From contig NZ_CP089214.1 in assembly GCF_021183625.1 (NCBI RefSeq), positions 806,001 to 870,000 on the forward strand: a stretch of 64,000 nt of DNA. Reading direction: 5' to 3'. The notes beneath the pieces are model-generated. The model was given only the letters and a program-made list of their open reading frames with translations. It was not told where the DNA came from and did no database searches. Origin of the DNA: Nocardia asteroides (lineage in GTDB: Bacteria; Actinomycetota; Actinomycetes; Mycobacteriales; Mycobacteriaceae). Position 1 is the stretch's first letter; each line of letters opens with the position of its first letter. Position numbers and translations under genes: made by a program. This document shows positions 51,401 through 59,490 of the stretch, one piece after another.

Positions 51401-54400
51401 CATCCTGCTCGCCTACCCGCACCCACAACCGGGCACCCCGGTGCGCCCGCTGTCCGGCGGCTCACGCTGGACCTGCGCCCGCACCGAGACCGGCTCCTAC
51501 CGGGTCCACGACCCGGAACGTGGCATCACCTGGCACTTCGCCCCCGAGCCGACACTGCGCGGCCTGGACGACCGGCGCGGCAACTACGCGGTCTCCGCGC
51601 TCACCGACCGGCACCGCAACCGCATCCGCTTCCACTACGCCGCCGACGGCGCACCCACCGAGATCATCCACTCCGGCGGCTACCGCGTACGCGTCCGCAC
51701 CGACCCGCAGCTGGGCCGGGTCACCGCGCTCGCACTGTCCGGTGACGATGCCGCCGACGACCTCGTCGTCCGCGAATTCGTCTACGAAGCAGACGAACTC
51801 GTCGCGGTCACCGACGCACTGGGCGCCACGTCGCGATACACCTACGACGCCGACGGCCGCATGCTGTCGTGGACCGACTCCAGGGGCACCTCGATGTCGA
51901 ACACCTACGACGACCGCGGCCGGGTCGTGGCCCAGCACGGCACCCACGGCATCCTCTCCGCGACCTTCACCTACCGCGACCACCCCGGCGACACCGGCCG
52001 CAGTACCCGGCACACCGATTCCCTCGGCGCCGAGACCACATACGGCTTCGACAGCGACCTGCGGCTGCGCGACGTACGCACCCCGACCGGTGCGCACACC
52101 CGCATCGACTACAACAGCGAGCGCAAACCGCTCACCGTCACCGGTCCCGACGGCGCCGTCACCCGCTACCTCTACACCCCCGACGGCGACCTGGCCCGAA
52201 TCGTGCGGCCCGACGGTACCCGCCTCGAGCTCGACTACGCCGCCCCCGGCCTGCCCGCCCGCATCACCGGCCCCGACGGCACGGCAACCCTGCAGGAGTG
52301 GCACGGCGACGGCACGCTGGCCGCTCTCACCGACCCGGCCGGGGCCCGCACAGAATTCACCTATCACCCCTGCGGCGCGCAGGCAGCGATCACCATGGCC
52401 GACGGATCGAGCACCCGGATCGAGACCGACGCGGCCGGGCTACCGGTCACCGTCGTCGACCAGCTCGCGGGCGTCACGCGCATTCGCCGCGATCGATGCG
52501 GCCGCCCGGCCGAGATCACCGACCCGCTCGGCCGGGTCACCCGCTACAGCTGGTCGCCCGAGGGGACCCTGCTGTCCAGGATCGACCCCGACGGGCACGG
52601 CGAGACCTGGGAGCACGACGACGAGGGCGCACCCATCCGGCACGTGAACCGGGCGGGCGGAGTCACCACCTTCGCGAACGGCAGCTGGGACCTGCGCACC
52701 GCACGCACCGACCCGGACGGCGCCGTGACCCGCTACCGCTACGACTCCGAGGGGCGCCTCACCGCCGTCGTGAGCCCGCTGGGCCAGGTCTGGCGCTACG
52801 CCTACGATCCGGCCGGACAGCTCGCCGCCGAGACCGACTACAGCGGAGCGCAGAGCCGCTACACCCGCACGGATGCGGGCCTGATCGCCACCGTCACCCC
52901 CGCGACCGGCGACACCCGCACGCACACCTACGACGCCATCGGCTACCTCACGAGCATCACGGCGTCCTCCGGAGCCTGGCGCCGCTTCACCTACGACGGT
53001 GCGGGCCGCATGCTCTCCGCCGTCTCCGGCCACGGCGACGACACCGGCCACACCCTCGCGTTCACCCACACCGCGACCGGCGAGATCGAGACCGAAACCC
53101 GCGACGGCGAGCACACCCTCCGGCACGAATACGACCCGCTGGGCAGACGCACCCGCCGCACCGACCACGCAGGCACGCAGACCCGGTGGGGCTACGACCG
53201 CGCAGGCAGGCCCGCCACGCTCGGAGCAGGCAACCACACCCTCCGCTTCGACCACGACGCCGCCGGACAGCTCACCGCCTGGACCGTCGGCGACATCGCC
53301 GTCACCCGTGACCTCGACCCGGTCGGGAGGCTCACCGCCCAGACGGTCACCGCACACCCGCCGAACCTGCTCGACCTCGGCGAGACCCGCCGCGCGCCTG
53401 CCGAACTGCGCAGCGACACCTACACCTGGCGTCCGGACAACTACCCCCGCACCCGGACCGCCGCCCGGCAGGGCACCAGCCTGCACCACGACTTCGCCCT
53501 CGACCCGATGGGCCGCGTCACCACCGTCAGCGACGGCACCACCGCTGCCGAGCGGTACACCTACGACGCATTGTCCAACATCACCGCTGCTCGTACCGTC
53601 CACCGGCCGAACATCCGGATGCGACGCAGGCGGTACCGAGGCACCCGCCTGGTGCGCGCGGGCCGCACCCGCTACCACTACGACGCTGCGGGCCGGTTGA
53701 CCCGCAAGATCACCGCACGCCGCTCCCGCAAACCCGACGTCTGGTTCTACCGCTACGACGGTTTCGACCAGCTCACCGATGTCTGGACCCCGAGCAGGCA
53801 GTGGTGGCACTACACCTACGACGCCCTCGGGCGCCGCACCACCAAGCAGCACCTCGCCACCGACGGCACCGTTCTGGAGCGCATCGACTACCACTGGGAC
53901 GGCGACCAGCTCGTCGCCCTGTCCAGCGCCGGGAGCGTCACGCGCTGGCACTACCTGCCCGGCACCCACACACCGCTCGCCCAGACCACCGACCGCGACG
54001 ATCTCGACCGGCGATTCCACGCCGTCATCGGCGATCTCGTCGGCACCCCCGTCGAGCTGATCGACCCCGCCGCCGCCCGCTCCGTCGCCACGGCCGATAC
54101 CGAACTCTGGGGTCGCACCCGCTGGATCGGCGCGGCCGACACCCCGCTGCGCTTCCCCGGCCAGATACACGACCCGGAGACCGGGTTGCACTACAACCAC
54201 CACCGCTACTACGACCCCGAGATCGGCCGCTACCTCAGCAGCGACCCCCTCGGTCTCGATCCGGCCCCGAATCCGGACGCCTACCCGCACAATCCGCTGG
54301 CCTGGATCGATCCCACCGGTCTCGCCCGCAGGGAGTGCAATACCAACGGCCGGAACCTCTCGGATCCCAACCCGATTCCCCGGCCGATCAGGGAGGCCTA

Positions 54401-54671
54401 CGAGAACGTCCGCGCGGGGAACGGGGTCCCGCGGATCGACCCGCAGACCGGTCGGCAGACCGTGTACCAGGGCCGCGAACTGCCACCCGGGCAGCGCAGC
54501 CAGTGGGCCGGCTCGCTCGAGTGGGATGTGCCCGGCACCAACCACCGCATCCTCCAGCGGCCGGACGGCTGGCTAGGGTACGTCTACCAACACGACTACA
54601 GGGCCCCGTTCCTGTTCCCGGGGCCGTGGTATCCGGAAGGCGGCACGATCCCGAACCGGCTCGGTGGATGA
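48495..54671 (+). CDS. RHS-repeat polymorphic toxin with probable barnase-like RNase C-terminus
   Basis: A 2058-residue polymorphic toxin. Residues 1-220 form an acidic helical region with a putative T7SS signal domain (GEWTGEGREGF near 128). Residues 260-390 are hydrophobic helices, and 400-890 are a disordered Pro/Asp/Arg linker with eleven 9-residue repeats. CGDPVDVATGEFLLP near 899 starts a DUF6531 domain, followed by YD (RHS) repeats to about 1880. The RHS core RYYDPEIGRYLSSDPLGL near 1905-1922 precedes the DPTGL junction, after which the variable toxin begins. The last 110 residues contain SLEWDVPG, NHRIL and YQHDYRAPFLF, the Glu, Arg and His arrangement of N1/T1/barnase-like guanyl RNases. 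A barstar-like gene follows. Confidence 0.9.
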   Translation: MGWNPLDPLEDLADAAGDAVDDIAAVVEPAWESGVETLGELADDGLDLLADGAELVGLDGAAEALDDFGDQISSALGGEIEERQLGETQDPKELVRGEPEAIGEAAGTLTDMAAAVELTGQGLRAIDAGEWTGEGREGFDAAYDPQPQLWFDAADAFTDAASTLVEWGYAVETAQRGAADAIAEWNAAIAEENRQKTWWNSLPAETQAETPLVDTWSGRYRAALDMLERARTHRNTAAEQAGTAIETATETAPTEPPFTSRMGANIEDGIDIANYAGLSFSDGLLTGLSGIVQFVRQVNPTDPYNLTHPADYLANLSTLATGVVVLAADPAAAVDAVVNQARTSPFEFTGMLTSEVLLTVATGGAGAARTPLSLVNRVRHALPGRGLPDVDLPNPAPRPGTGLPDGPPARAGLGDRPGAPEGRAPAADTRAPTPETGDSAPGAGAADSAPPQLDRPGVPDSTRPEPSIDAGPADGPAPRPDPEPQDQPDGIGAGAADSAPPVDRTLGTTADAPDARPEPPAPDPVPDRPGTGDTDGPRTDGPGDDPPDPRPDTYTPPDRPDTRTDDGDRPDVDAPVARPDSGASDARPETDLPRDRPNVDPSHDRADVDPSQDRADVDPSQDRPDTDPSQDRPDTDPSQDRPDTDPSRDRPDSDPSHDRPDVDPSQDRADTDPFRDRPDSDPAQDRADAGTSDPSPAGHPDAEPPRDRGDNETPSPRADSDPVTPRSDPDATGPRTESDPPDSSRSDSPDHAPTAIHSPTTHPHGHGAPTPTPPRPDTPAPRNPPDSPNTPRRPDPIGPRPDPDRPSPRAGLDPAAPRRPAIAADTGRPAVDARPAAPDSPTAHTPEAEQARDGNPDRGDSAPDPRGDPVDQRADSDAGIGDEARSGDPANDRDPAQTTECGDPVDVATGEFLLPTVDLDLPGVLPLVLNRRHRSNYRWGRWFGHSWSTTLDIRLIVDDSGIVFAGEDGILLAYPHPQPGTPVRPLSGGSRWTCARTETGSYRVHDPERGITWHFAPEPTLRGLDDRRGNYAVSALTDRHRNRIRFHYAADGAPTEIIHSGGYRVRVRTDPQLGRVTALALSGDDAADDLVVREFVYEADELVAVTDALGATSRYTYDADGRMLSWTDSRGTSMSNTYDDRGRVVAQHGTHGILSATFTYRDHPGDTGRSTRHTDSLGAETTYGFDSDLRLRDVRTPTGAHTRIDYNSERKPLTVTGPDGAVTRYLYTPDGDLARIVRPDGTRLELDYAAPGLPARITGPDGTATLQEWHGDGTLAALTDPAGARTEFTYHPCGAQAAITMADGSSTRIETDAAGLPVTVVDQLAGVTRIRRDRCGRPAEITDPLGRVTRYSWSPEGTLLSRIDPDGHGETWEHDDEGAPIRHVNRAGGVTTFANGSWDLRTARTDPDGAVTRYRYDSEGRLTAVVSPLGQVWRYAYDPAGQLAAETDYSGAQSRYTRTDAGLIATVTPATGDTRTHTYDAIGYLTSITASSGAWRRFTYDGAGRMLSAVSGHGDDTGHTLAFTHTATGEIETETRDGEHTLRHEYDPLGRRTRRTDHAGTQTRWGYDRAGRPATLGAGNHTLRFDHDAAGQLTAWTVGDIAVTRDLDPVGRLTAQTVTAHPPNLLDLGETRRAPAELRSDTYTWRPDNYPRTRTAARQGTSLHHDFALDPMGRVTTVSDGTTAAERYTYDALSNITAARTVHRPNIRMRRRRYRGTRLVRAGRTRYHYDAAGRLTRKITARRSRKPDVWFYRYDGFDQLTDVWTPSRQWWHYTYDALGRRTTKQHLATDGTVLERIDYHWDGDQLVALSSAGSVTRWHYLPGTHTPLAQTTDRDDLDRRFHAVIGDLVGTPVELIDPAAARSVATADTELWGRTRWIGAADTPLRFPGQIHDPETGLHYNHHRYYDPEIGRYLSSDPLGLDPAPNPDAYPHNPLAWIDPTGLARRECNTNGRNLSDPNPIPRPIREAYENVRAGNGVPRIDPQTGRQTVYQGRELPPGQRSQWAGSLEWDVPGTNHRILQRPDGWLGYVYQHDYRAPFLFPGPWYPEGGTIPNRLGG
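50265..50561 (+). repeat. 27-bp tandem repeat within the RHS gene
   Basis: Eleven in-frame 27-bp units encode DPSQDRPDT-like nonapeptides (variants with A/P, H/Q/R and V/T/S). Three consecutive units near 50346-50426 are almost identical, so copy number is likely to vary. They form a charged, disordered linker between the secretion and RHS parts. Confidence 0.88.
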
Positions 54672-55429
54672 TCGGAGAATCCGTGGCACGGTACGACATC
54701 GTCCTGGACGGAAACAGCACCGCGGCGTGTGACGTCGAGCAGTTGACCGGGCTGTTCGACAGCGATCCCGAAGCAGCGATGACGCTGCGGGCGAGCGGGG
54801 TTCGCCCCGGCCCGGCCGACGAGTGGAAGACGCTGACCCGCCTGGGTTCGCGCGAGCCCGCCGATAATGTCGACATCCGGATCTTGGATATCCACGGTGC
54901 CCCGATCGGCGCCTACCTCCTTTCGAACACGCGAACCACCGAGTTGGCGCGCACGGGTGACCGCTGGTCCCTGACCCTCTCGGGAGGTATGTGGGCGCCA
55001 CCGAAACCCGGTGCGGCGCAGCTCTGGGAACTGTGGCGACGGGGCGGCCCGGCGAAGACCAACGCGTGGGCTCCGCTGTCGGCGGCGGATCGGGAAGCTT
55101 GGCTGGAGGTCGTCCGGATCGCGTCGGACGGGGTGCACCGAGCGTCCGCGAGCGGGCCCTTCGAACTGGACGGCCGCTTCATCACCGACAGGAACGGATT
55201 CTTCTGCGCGATCGGCGAAGCCGTCAACGGCCCCGGCGGATACTTCGGATCGGATCTGGACGGTCTGGCGGACTGCCTGCGCGGCGGATTCGGCGCGGCG
55301 CCGCCGTTCGCCCTCACCTGGCTCGGTTTCGACCTTTCCGAGCGCCACCTGTCCTTCGAGTTTCTCGAAGCGGTGCTCGCTGTGCTGGATGGCGGCGGCG
55401 TCTCGGTCCAACCGAGTTACGGCGGCTGA
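54668..55429 (+). CDS. Barstar-family immunity protein
   Basis: A 253-residue protein whose last 90 residues match barstar: FELDGRFITDRNGFFCAIGE near residues 159-178, then YFGSDLDGLADCLRGGF near 187-203 (barstar has YYGxNLDALWDCL), and an aromatic strand LTWLGFD. The N-terminal 150 residues are an extension of unknown role. ATG overlaps the toxin stop (ATGA), as immunity genes usually do; GTG at 54683 after GGAGAA is an alternative start. The barnase-like toxin end and barstar-like immunity protein support each other. It presumably protects the producer by binding the RNase active site. Confidence 0.85.
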   Translation: MIGESVARYDIVLDGNSTAACDVEQLTGLFDSDPEAAMTLRASGVRPGPADEWKTLTRLGSREPADNVDIRILDIHGAPIGAYLLSNTRTTELARTGDRWSLTLSGGMWAPPKPGAAQLWELWRRGGPAKTNAWAPLSAADREAWLEVVRIASDGVHRASASGPFELDGRFITDRNGFFCAIGEAVNGPGGYFGSDLDGLADCLRGGFGAAPPFALTWLGFDLSERHLSFEFLEAVLAVLDGGGVSVQPSYGG

Positions 55430-55449
55430 CAGGGGGCGCGGCGCCCGCG

Positions 55450-56955
55450 TCAGGACTCGGGATTTCGCTGCACGACCGGGGCGGGGTGCCGGTGCGCCCA
55501 CGGCCGCGCCTGCTCGAGCTGCGCGGCCAGCTGCAGCAGATCACCGTCGGCCCCCGGCCGCCCGACGAACTGGACACCGAGCGGCAACCCCGCCTCGGTC
55601 CAGTGCAGCGGAACAGTGATCGCGGGCCGCCCGGTGAGGTTCGCGAGCTGGGTGTAGGGCACCCAGCCGAGGTTCTCGTCGATGAGCGAGGCGAGAATCC
55701 CGCTCATCGCCAGGACCTTCCCACCGTGCAGCCGGTGCAGCAGCCGGGCGGCGGTCCGCAGTGGTTTCGGGGTGACCATCTTCCCGACGGTCAGCGGCGG
55801 CTCCGCGAGGGTCGGGGTGAGGAAGTAGTCGTAGCGTTCGTGGAACTCGGCCAGGTCCGCGGTGTAGTCGTTGATGTGGTCGATCGCCGCCATCAGCGCG
55901 CCGACACCACGGGCGCGCCCGAGTTCGCCGACGGCGAGCGTGTCGGCTTCGAAATCGCTGTCCCGCGCGCCGGTCCGCTCCTTGATCGCGACGATCTCGC
56001 GGTGGAGGCTGGCGAACCAGATCGTCAGGAAATCCTCCGCCAGCCGCTTGTCGTTGTACGGCGGCCGGACCTCCTCGACCTCGTGGCCGAGCTCGGTGAG
56101 CAGCCGCGCCGCGCTCTCGACCGCCGCGATCGCCTCCGGGTGTGGCTTCGCGGTGATCGCGGAGGCGGTGGAGTAGCCGATCCGCAGCGTGCCCGGCGGC
56201 CGGGTGATGTGCTCGGCGAACGGGCGCTCGGGCAGCGCGGCCCGGTACGCGGCGCGCGGGTTCGCGCCGATGATGGCGTCGTAGAGCGCCGCGCTGTCGC
56301 GCACGGTCCGCGAGACGACGCCCTGGGTGACCATGCCGAACATGACCTCGCCGACCCGCGGCCCGTACGGGCTCAGGCCGCGGCTGGCCTTCAGCCCGAC
56401 CAGCCCGTTGCACGCCGCCGGGATCCGGATCGACCCGCCACCGTCGTTCGCGCCAGCGGCGGGCACGATCCCGGCCGCGACCGCCGCACCGGAGCCGCCC
56501 GACGACCCGCCCGGGGTGTGCGCGGTGTTCCACGGATTGCGCGCCGGACCCCAGTACTCCGATTCCGTGACGCCCTTGCTGCCGAACTCCGGGGTGTTCG
56601 TCTGACCGAAGATGACCAGCCCCGCATCGAGCAGGCGCCGCACCAGCAGGCTGTGCTCGGCCGCGACCTCACCGGCCAGCGAACGCGACCCCTCCGTACT
56701 GGGGAAACCCTGGTACTCCTGCTGCAGATCCTTGATCAGGAACGGCACCCCGGCGAACGGACCGGCGAGCGCGGCGTCCCCGGCCCGCTCGTCGGCGACC
56801 CCGTCCAGCCTCCGCACGATGGCATTGAGCGCGGGATTCACGGCGTCGGCCCGCTGCCGCGCCAGTGCGAGCAGCTCGGCGGGCGTCACCTCCTGGCGCG
56901 CCACCAGCTCGGCCAAGCCGGTCGCGTCGTGCTTCATGTACTCGTCGAGTTCCAC
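55450..56955 (-). CDS. Amidase signature family hydrolase
   Basis: A 501-residue amidase. PFLIKDLQ near residues 72-79 provides the catalytic Lys, and [16 protein letters not shown] near 146-161 the cis-Ser and nucleophile Ser of the Ser-cisSer-Lys triad. [17 protein letters not shown] near 170-186 continues the signature. It hydrolyses a carboxamide; the substrate cannot be told. GTG at 56955 is used as start; ATG at 56937 is nearly as good, and neither has a clear ribosome-binding site. It is convergent with the toxin/immunity operon 20 bp away and looks unrelated to it. Confidence 0.9.
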   Translation of the reverse strand: MELDEYMKHDATGLAELVARQEVTPAELLALARQRADAVNPALNAIVRRLDGVADERAGDAALAGPFAGVPFLIKDLQQEYQGFPSTEGSRSLAGEVAAEHSLLVRRLLDAGLVIFGQTNTPEFGSKGVTESEYWGPARNPWNTAHTPGGSSGGSGAAVAAGIVPAAGANDGGGSIRIPAACNGLVGLKASRGLSPYGPRVGEVMFGMVTQGVVSRTVRDSAALYDAIIGANPRAAYRAALPERPFAEHITRPPGTLRIGYSTASAITAKPHPEAIAAVESAARLLTELGHEVEEVRPPYNDKRLAEDFLTIWFASLHREIVAIKERTGARDSDFEADTLAVGELGRARGVGALMAAIDHINDYTADLAEFHERYDYFLTPTLAEPPLTVGKMVTPKPLRTAARLLHRLHGGKVLAMSGILASLIDENLGWVPYTQLANLTGRPAITVPLHWTEAGLPLGVQFVGRPGADGDLLQLAAQLEQARPWAHRHPAPVVQRNPES

Positions 56956-57096
56956 CCGACGGATACTAGGACGCCGGGCACGCCTACTGGGCGGCTTCGT
57001 ACTGTGGTGGCATGCGGAGCGCGAAGGAAGTCGGCAACGAACGACCGCTCGACGATCCCGCGCCGCTCTCCTCGGCGCGGACGCCGGGCTGACGGG

Positions 57097-57396
57097 ATGG
57101 TATCGCGGTATGCGTTCACGGCACCGGTGTGGGAGCACGACGGCGCCGGGTCGTGGCATTTCCTGAGCCTGCCGGAGGAGGTGGCCGATGAGATCGAGGA
57201 GCGGTACGGGCATCGGACCACGGGGTTCGGGGCGGTGAAGGTGCGGGTGCGGATCGGCGGGACCGCGTGGTCGACGTCGCTGTTCCCGGATTCCAAGCGC
57301 TCCACCTACGTGCTGCCGGTGAAGAAGGCGGTGCGGGCGGCGGAGGGGCTGGTCGCGGGGTCTGCGGCGGAGGTCGAGCTGGAAGTCGTTCTCTAG
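57097..57396 (+). CDS. DUF1905 family protein
   Basis: A 99-residue small beta-barrel protein. TAPVWEHDGAGSWHFLSLPE near residues 8-27 and WSTSLFPDSKRSTYVLPVKK near 57-76 match DUF1905 proteins, which have no established function. It is cytosolic, without signal peptide or cysteines. It stands alone between the amidase and the siderophore-interacting protein. Confidence 0.85.
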   Translation: MVSRYAFTAPVWEHDGAGSWHFLSLPEEVADEIEERYGHRTTGFGAVKVRVRIGGTAWSTSLFPDSKRSTYVLPVKKAVRAAEGLVAGSAAEVELEVVL

Positions 57397-57469
57397 CAGT
57401 CCTTCTTCCAGGTCGCGATGCCGTCCAGCAGGAGGTTCAGGGCGGTGTCGGATCAGGGTTCCGGCCCCG

Positions 57470-57488
57470 GCACGTTAGGCTGACCTAA
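57470..57488. promoter_or_regulatory. IdeR/DtxR iron box
   Basis: TTAGGCTGACCTAA (57475-57488) extended to 19 bp agrees with 15 of 19 positions of the mycobacterial IdeR consensus (the classic TTAGGTTAGGCTAACCTAA). It lies 21 bp before the siderophore-interacting protein gene and predicts iron repression. Confidence 0.8.
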
Positions 57489-57509
57489 GTAGACGTGCGA
57501 GGAGGGGTG

Positions 57510-58331
57510 ATGGATTCCATCAAGGCAGGCATCGCGGCGCTGGGGCGCGCCAACGAGCCGCTGTCGCTGCGGCTCACCGTCGCCGAGGTGCGCCCGCTCT
57601 CGCCTGGGTTCACCCGGGTCGTGCTCGAGGGGGCCGCGCTCGCGCAGTACCGCGCGCCGCGCCCGGCGGACGCGTTCAAGCTCGAGCTGTCCGCCGACGA
57701 CACCGGGCGGCCGCTCCTGCGCGCCTTCACCGTGCGCCGATTCGACGCGGACACCCGGCGCCTGACGCTGGACATCGCCCGCCACGAGCGCGGGGTGGCC
57801 GTGAACTGGCTCGCCACCGTGAGCGCGGGAGACGCGGTGACGCTCGCCGGAATGCGGCCGGAATGGGTTGTCGCGGAGGGGTTTCGCGACCACATCCTGG
57901 TCGGCGACGACACCGCCGTCCCGGCGATCGCGGCGATCGTCGACAGCCTCGGGCCCGAGCATCGGATCCGGGTGTACGCGGCGCTCACCGATCCGGCCGA
58001 CCGCGCCCTGCTCCCTGAGCACCCGAACCTGGAGCTGGAACTCCTCGACTCCGTCACCGACCTCGAAAACCATCCACCCGAAGCACTTTCCGAACACCGC
58101 ACCCAGGTGTGGGTGGCCGCCGAGGCCGCCGCCGTCCGGCGTGTCCGCGCGCACCTGCTCGGCTCGTGCGGCGTCGCCCGCGCCGATCTGCTCGCGCGCG
58201 CCTACTGGAAGCGCGGCAAGACCAATACCGACACCGACGCGGCCAGCCTGCTCGGCTATCGGGAGGCGATGCGGGCAGGCGGCGACATCCACGATCCGGC
58301 GCTCGCCGAGCGCATCGATCTGGGGCTCTGA
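57510..58331 (+). CDS. Siderophore-interacting protein / ferric-siderophore reductase
   Basis: A 273-residue flavoprotein of the SIP family (ViuB-like), which reduces the iron in an imported siderophore complex. RAFTVRRFDADTRRLTLDI near residues 71-89 is the FAD-binding RxYS/T region. HERGVAVNWLATVSAGD near 92-108 is the flavin phosphate loop. HILVGDDTAVPAIAAI near 129-144 is the NADH-site motif, and LARAYWKRGKTN near 235-246 the typical C-terminus. ATG follows GGAGGGG. An IdeR box overlaps its promoter, so it should be induced under iron starvation. Confidence 0.93.
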   Translation: MDSIKAGIAALGRANEPLSLRLTVAEVRPLSPGFTRVVLEGAALAQYRAPRPADAFKLELSADDTGRPLLRAFTVRRFDADTRRLTLDIARHERGVAVNWLATVSAGDAVTLAGMRPEWVVAEGFRDHILVGDDTAVPAIAAIVDSLGPEHRIRVYAALTDPADRALLPEHPNLELELLDSVTDLENHPPEALSEHRTQVWVAAEAAAVRRVRAHLLGSCGVARADLLARAYWKRGKTNTDTDAASLLGYREAMRAGGDIHDPALAERIDLGL

Positions 58332-58341
58332 GTAGCCGAAA

Positions 58342-58371
58342 GGGCCCCGGCGCACTGTCGCGCCGGGGCCC
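58342..58371 (+). terminator. Strong hairpin terminator
   Basis: GGGCCCCGGCGC and GCGCCGGGGCCC pair perfectly over 12 bp with a 6-base loop, 11 bases after the siderophore-interacting protein stop. Confidence 0.8.
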
Positions 58372-58746
58372 GGAAGAGTTGACGAGGGAATCGAATTCAC
58401 TGCCCGGCGGAGAGCACCGGGCCCCGCGGCATGGCGGGAATGTGAGGTCGAGATACGTGTTCCAGTAAGCCACCTCCCAGGTCGACGGGTATGTAGCGGT
58501 CCCCCGGCGGTCCGGCCGACTGCACCGGATTCGCGTCTCCGCCGAGGGGGACCGAGGGTCTCGCATCCGGGCAGCTCACCTGCCCGGCCACTAATCCTTC
58601 TCTCTTCGACGGGAGAGACAGTAGCCGGTCCGCAGCACAATGTCTACCCTCCGGACTACAGATTTTTACCTCGGACACTTCGGCACATAACCGGCGCCGA
58701 GCTGGGTAACGACCACACGTAGTGGAGCTGAAGGGAGGCAGGGCAG
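58372..58746. other. Intergenic promoter region of the GAF-ANTAR operon
   Basis: A 375-bp region after the terminator, with no convincing gene on either strand. GGGAGG at 58734-58739 is the ribosome-binding site of the next gene. I could not identify a clear sigma-factor promoter. Confidence 0.5.
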
Positions 58747-59490
58747 GTGTCGGCGGAGGATTCGAAGAGCGGCGGGCTGGGTGACACCACCGCGGCCGAG
58801 CAGATCGTGGCCGCGTTCGCGCGGATGGCGGGAATGTTCCTGACCCACCGGACGGTGGACGAGGCACTGGCGACCATCACCGAGCTCGCGGTGCAGACGG
58901 TGCCCGGCACCGCGGGCGCGGGGATCACGCTCTTCGACAGCGCGGGCGAGCGCGGAACCACGGCGGCGACCAGCGACCTGGTCGAGCGCGCCGACGCGCT
59001 GCAGTACGAGCTGGGCGACGGCCCGTGCCTCACCGCGTCGGCGGAGCGGATCGTGGTCCGCGTCGACGACGTCGGCACCGATCCGCGCTGGCCGCGCTGG
59101 GGTCCGCGCGCCGCCGCGCTCGGGCTGGTCTCGACGCTGAGCGCTCCCCTCGTCGCCGGTGAGCGCGGGCTCGGCGCGATGAAGGTCTACGGCACCGACG
59201 CCTACGGCCCCCGCGAGGAGCACGTGCTCACCCTGTTCGCCGCGCAGGCATCGTTGCTGGTGGCGCAGGTGGTCGGCGCCGCAGAGGCGGAGACGGTCAG
59301 CGGCCGGATCACCGACAAGCTGCGCGGCCGCGAGCTGATCGCGCGGGCCACCGGCTTCCTCATGGGCCGGGACGGAGTCGGCGAGCAGGCGGCGTTCCTG
59401 ACCCTCGCGCACACCGCCCGCGAGCAGCGCATCTCGATGCGCCGGGTCGCCGAGCAGCTCACCGCCGCACGGGACGACGAGCAGTGGTGA
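58747..59490 (+). CDS. GAF-ANTAR RNA-binding antitermination regulator
   Basis: A 247-residue regulator. The GAF sensor domain (residues 20-170) includes GAGITLFDSAGERGTTAATS near 57-76 and LSAPLVAGERGLGAMKVYGT near 136-155. The ANTAR domain (about 180-240) includes RITDKLRGRELIARATGFLM near 186-205 and a final helix with SMRRVAEQLTAA. ANTAR domains bind paired hairpins in RNA and prevent termination. GTG start after GGGAGG. Its stop overlaps the start of the PP2C-type phosphatase gene (GTGA), so they form a signalling pair. Confidence 0.9.
   Translation: MSAEDSKSGGLGDTTAAEQIVAAFARMAGMFLTHRTVDEALATITELAVQTVPGTAGAGITLFDSAGERGTTAATSDLVERADALQYELGDGPCLTASAERIVVRVDDVGTDPRWPRWGPRAAALGLVSTLSAPLVAGERGLGAMKVYGTDAYGPREEHVLTLFAAQASLLVAQVVGAAEAETVSGRITDKLRGRELIARATGFLMGRDGVGEQAAFLTLAHTAREQRISMRRVAEQLTAARDDEQW

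Noticed and set aside
55434..55446. GGGCGC-G-GCGCCC as terminator between immunity and amidase genes
   Set aside because: A one-base loop cannot form a stable hairpin as drawn, and the stem is too short to call.
58458..58482. SigF/SigB-type promoter ending in GGGTAT
   Set aside because: The upstream GTTCC element is about 23 bases away, too far for the usual spacing.
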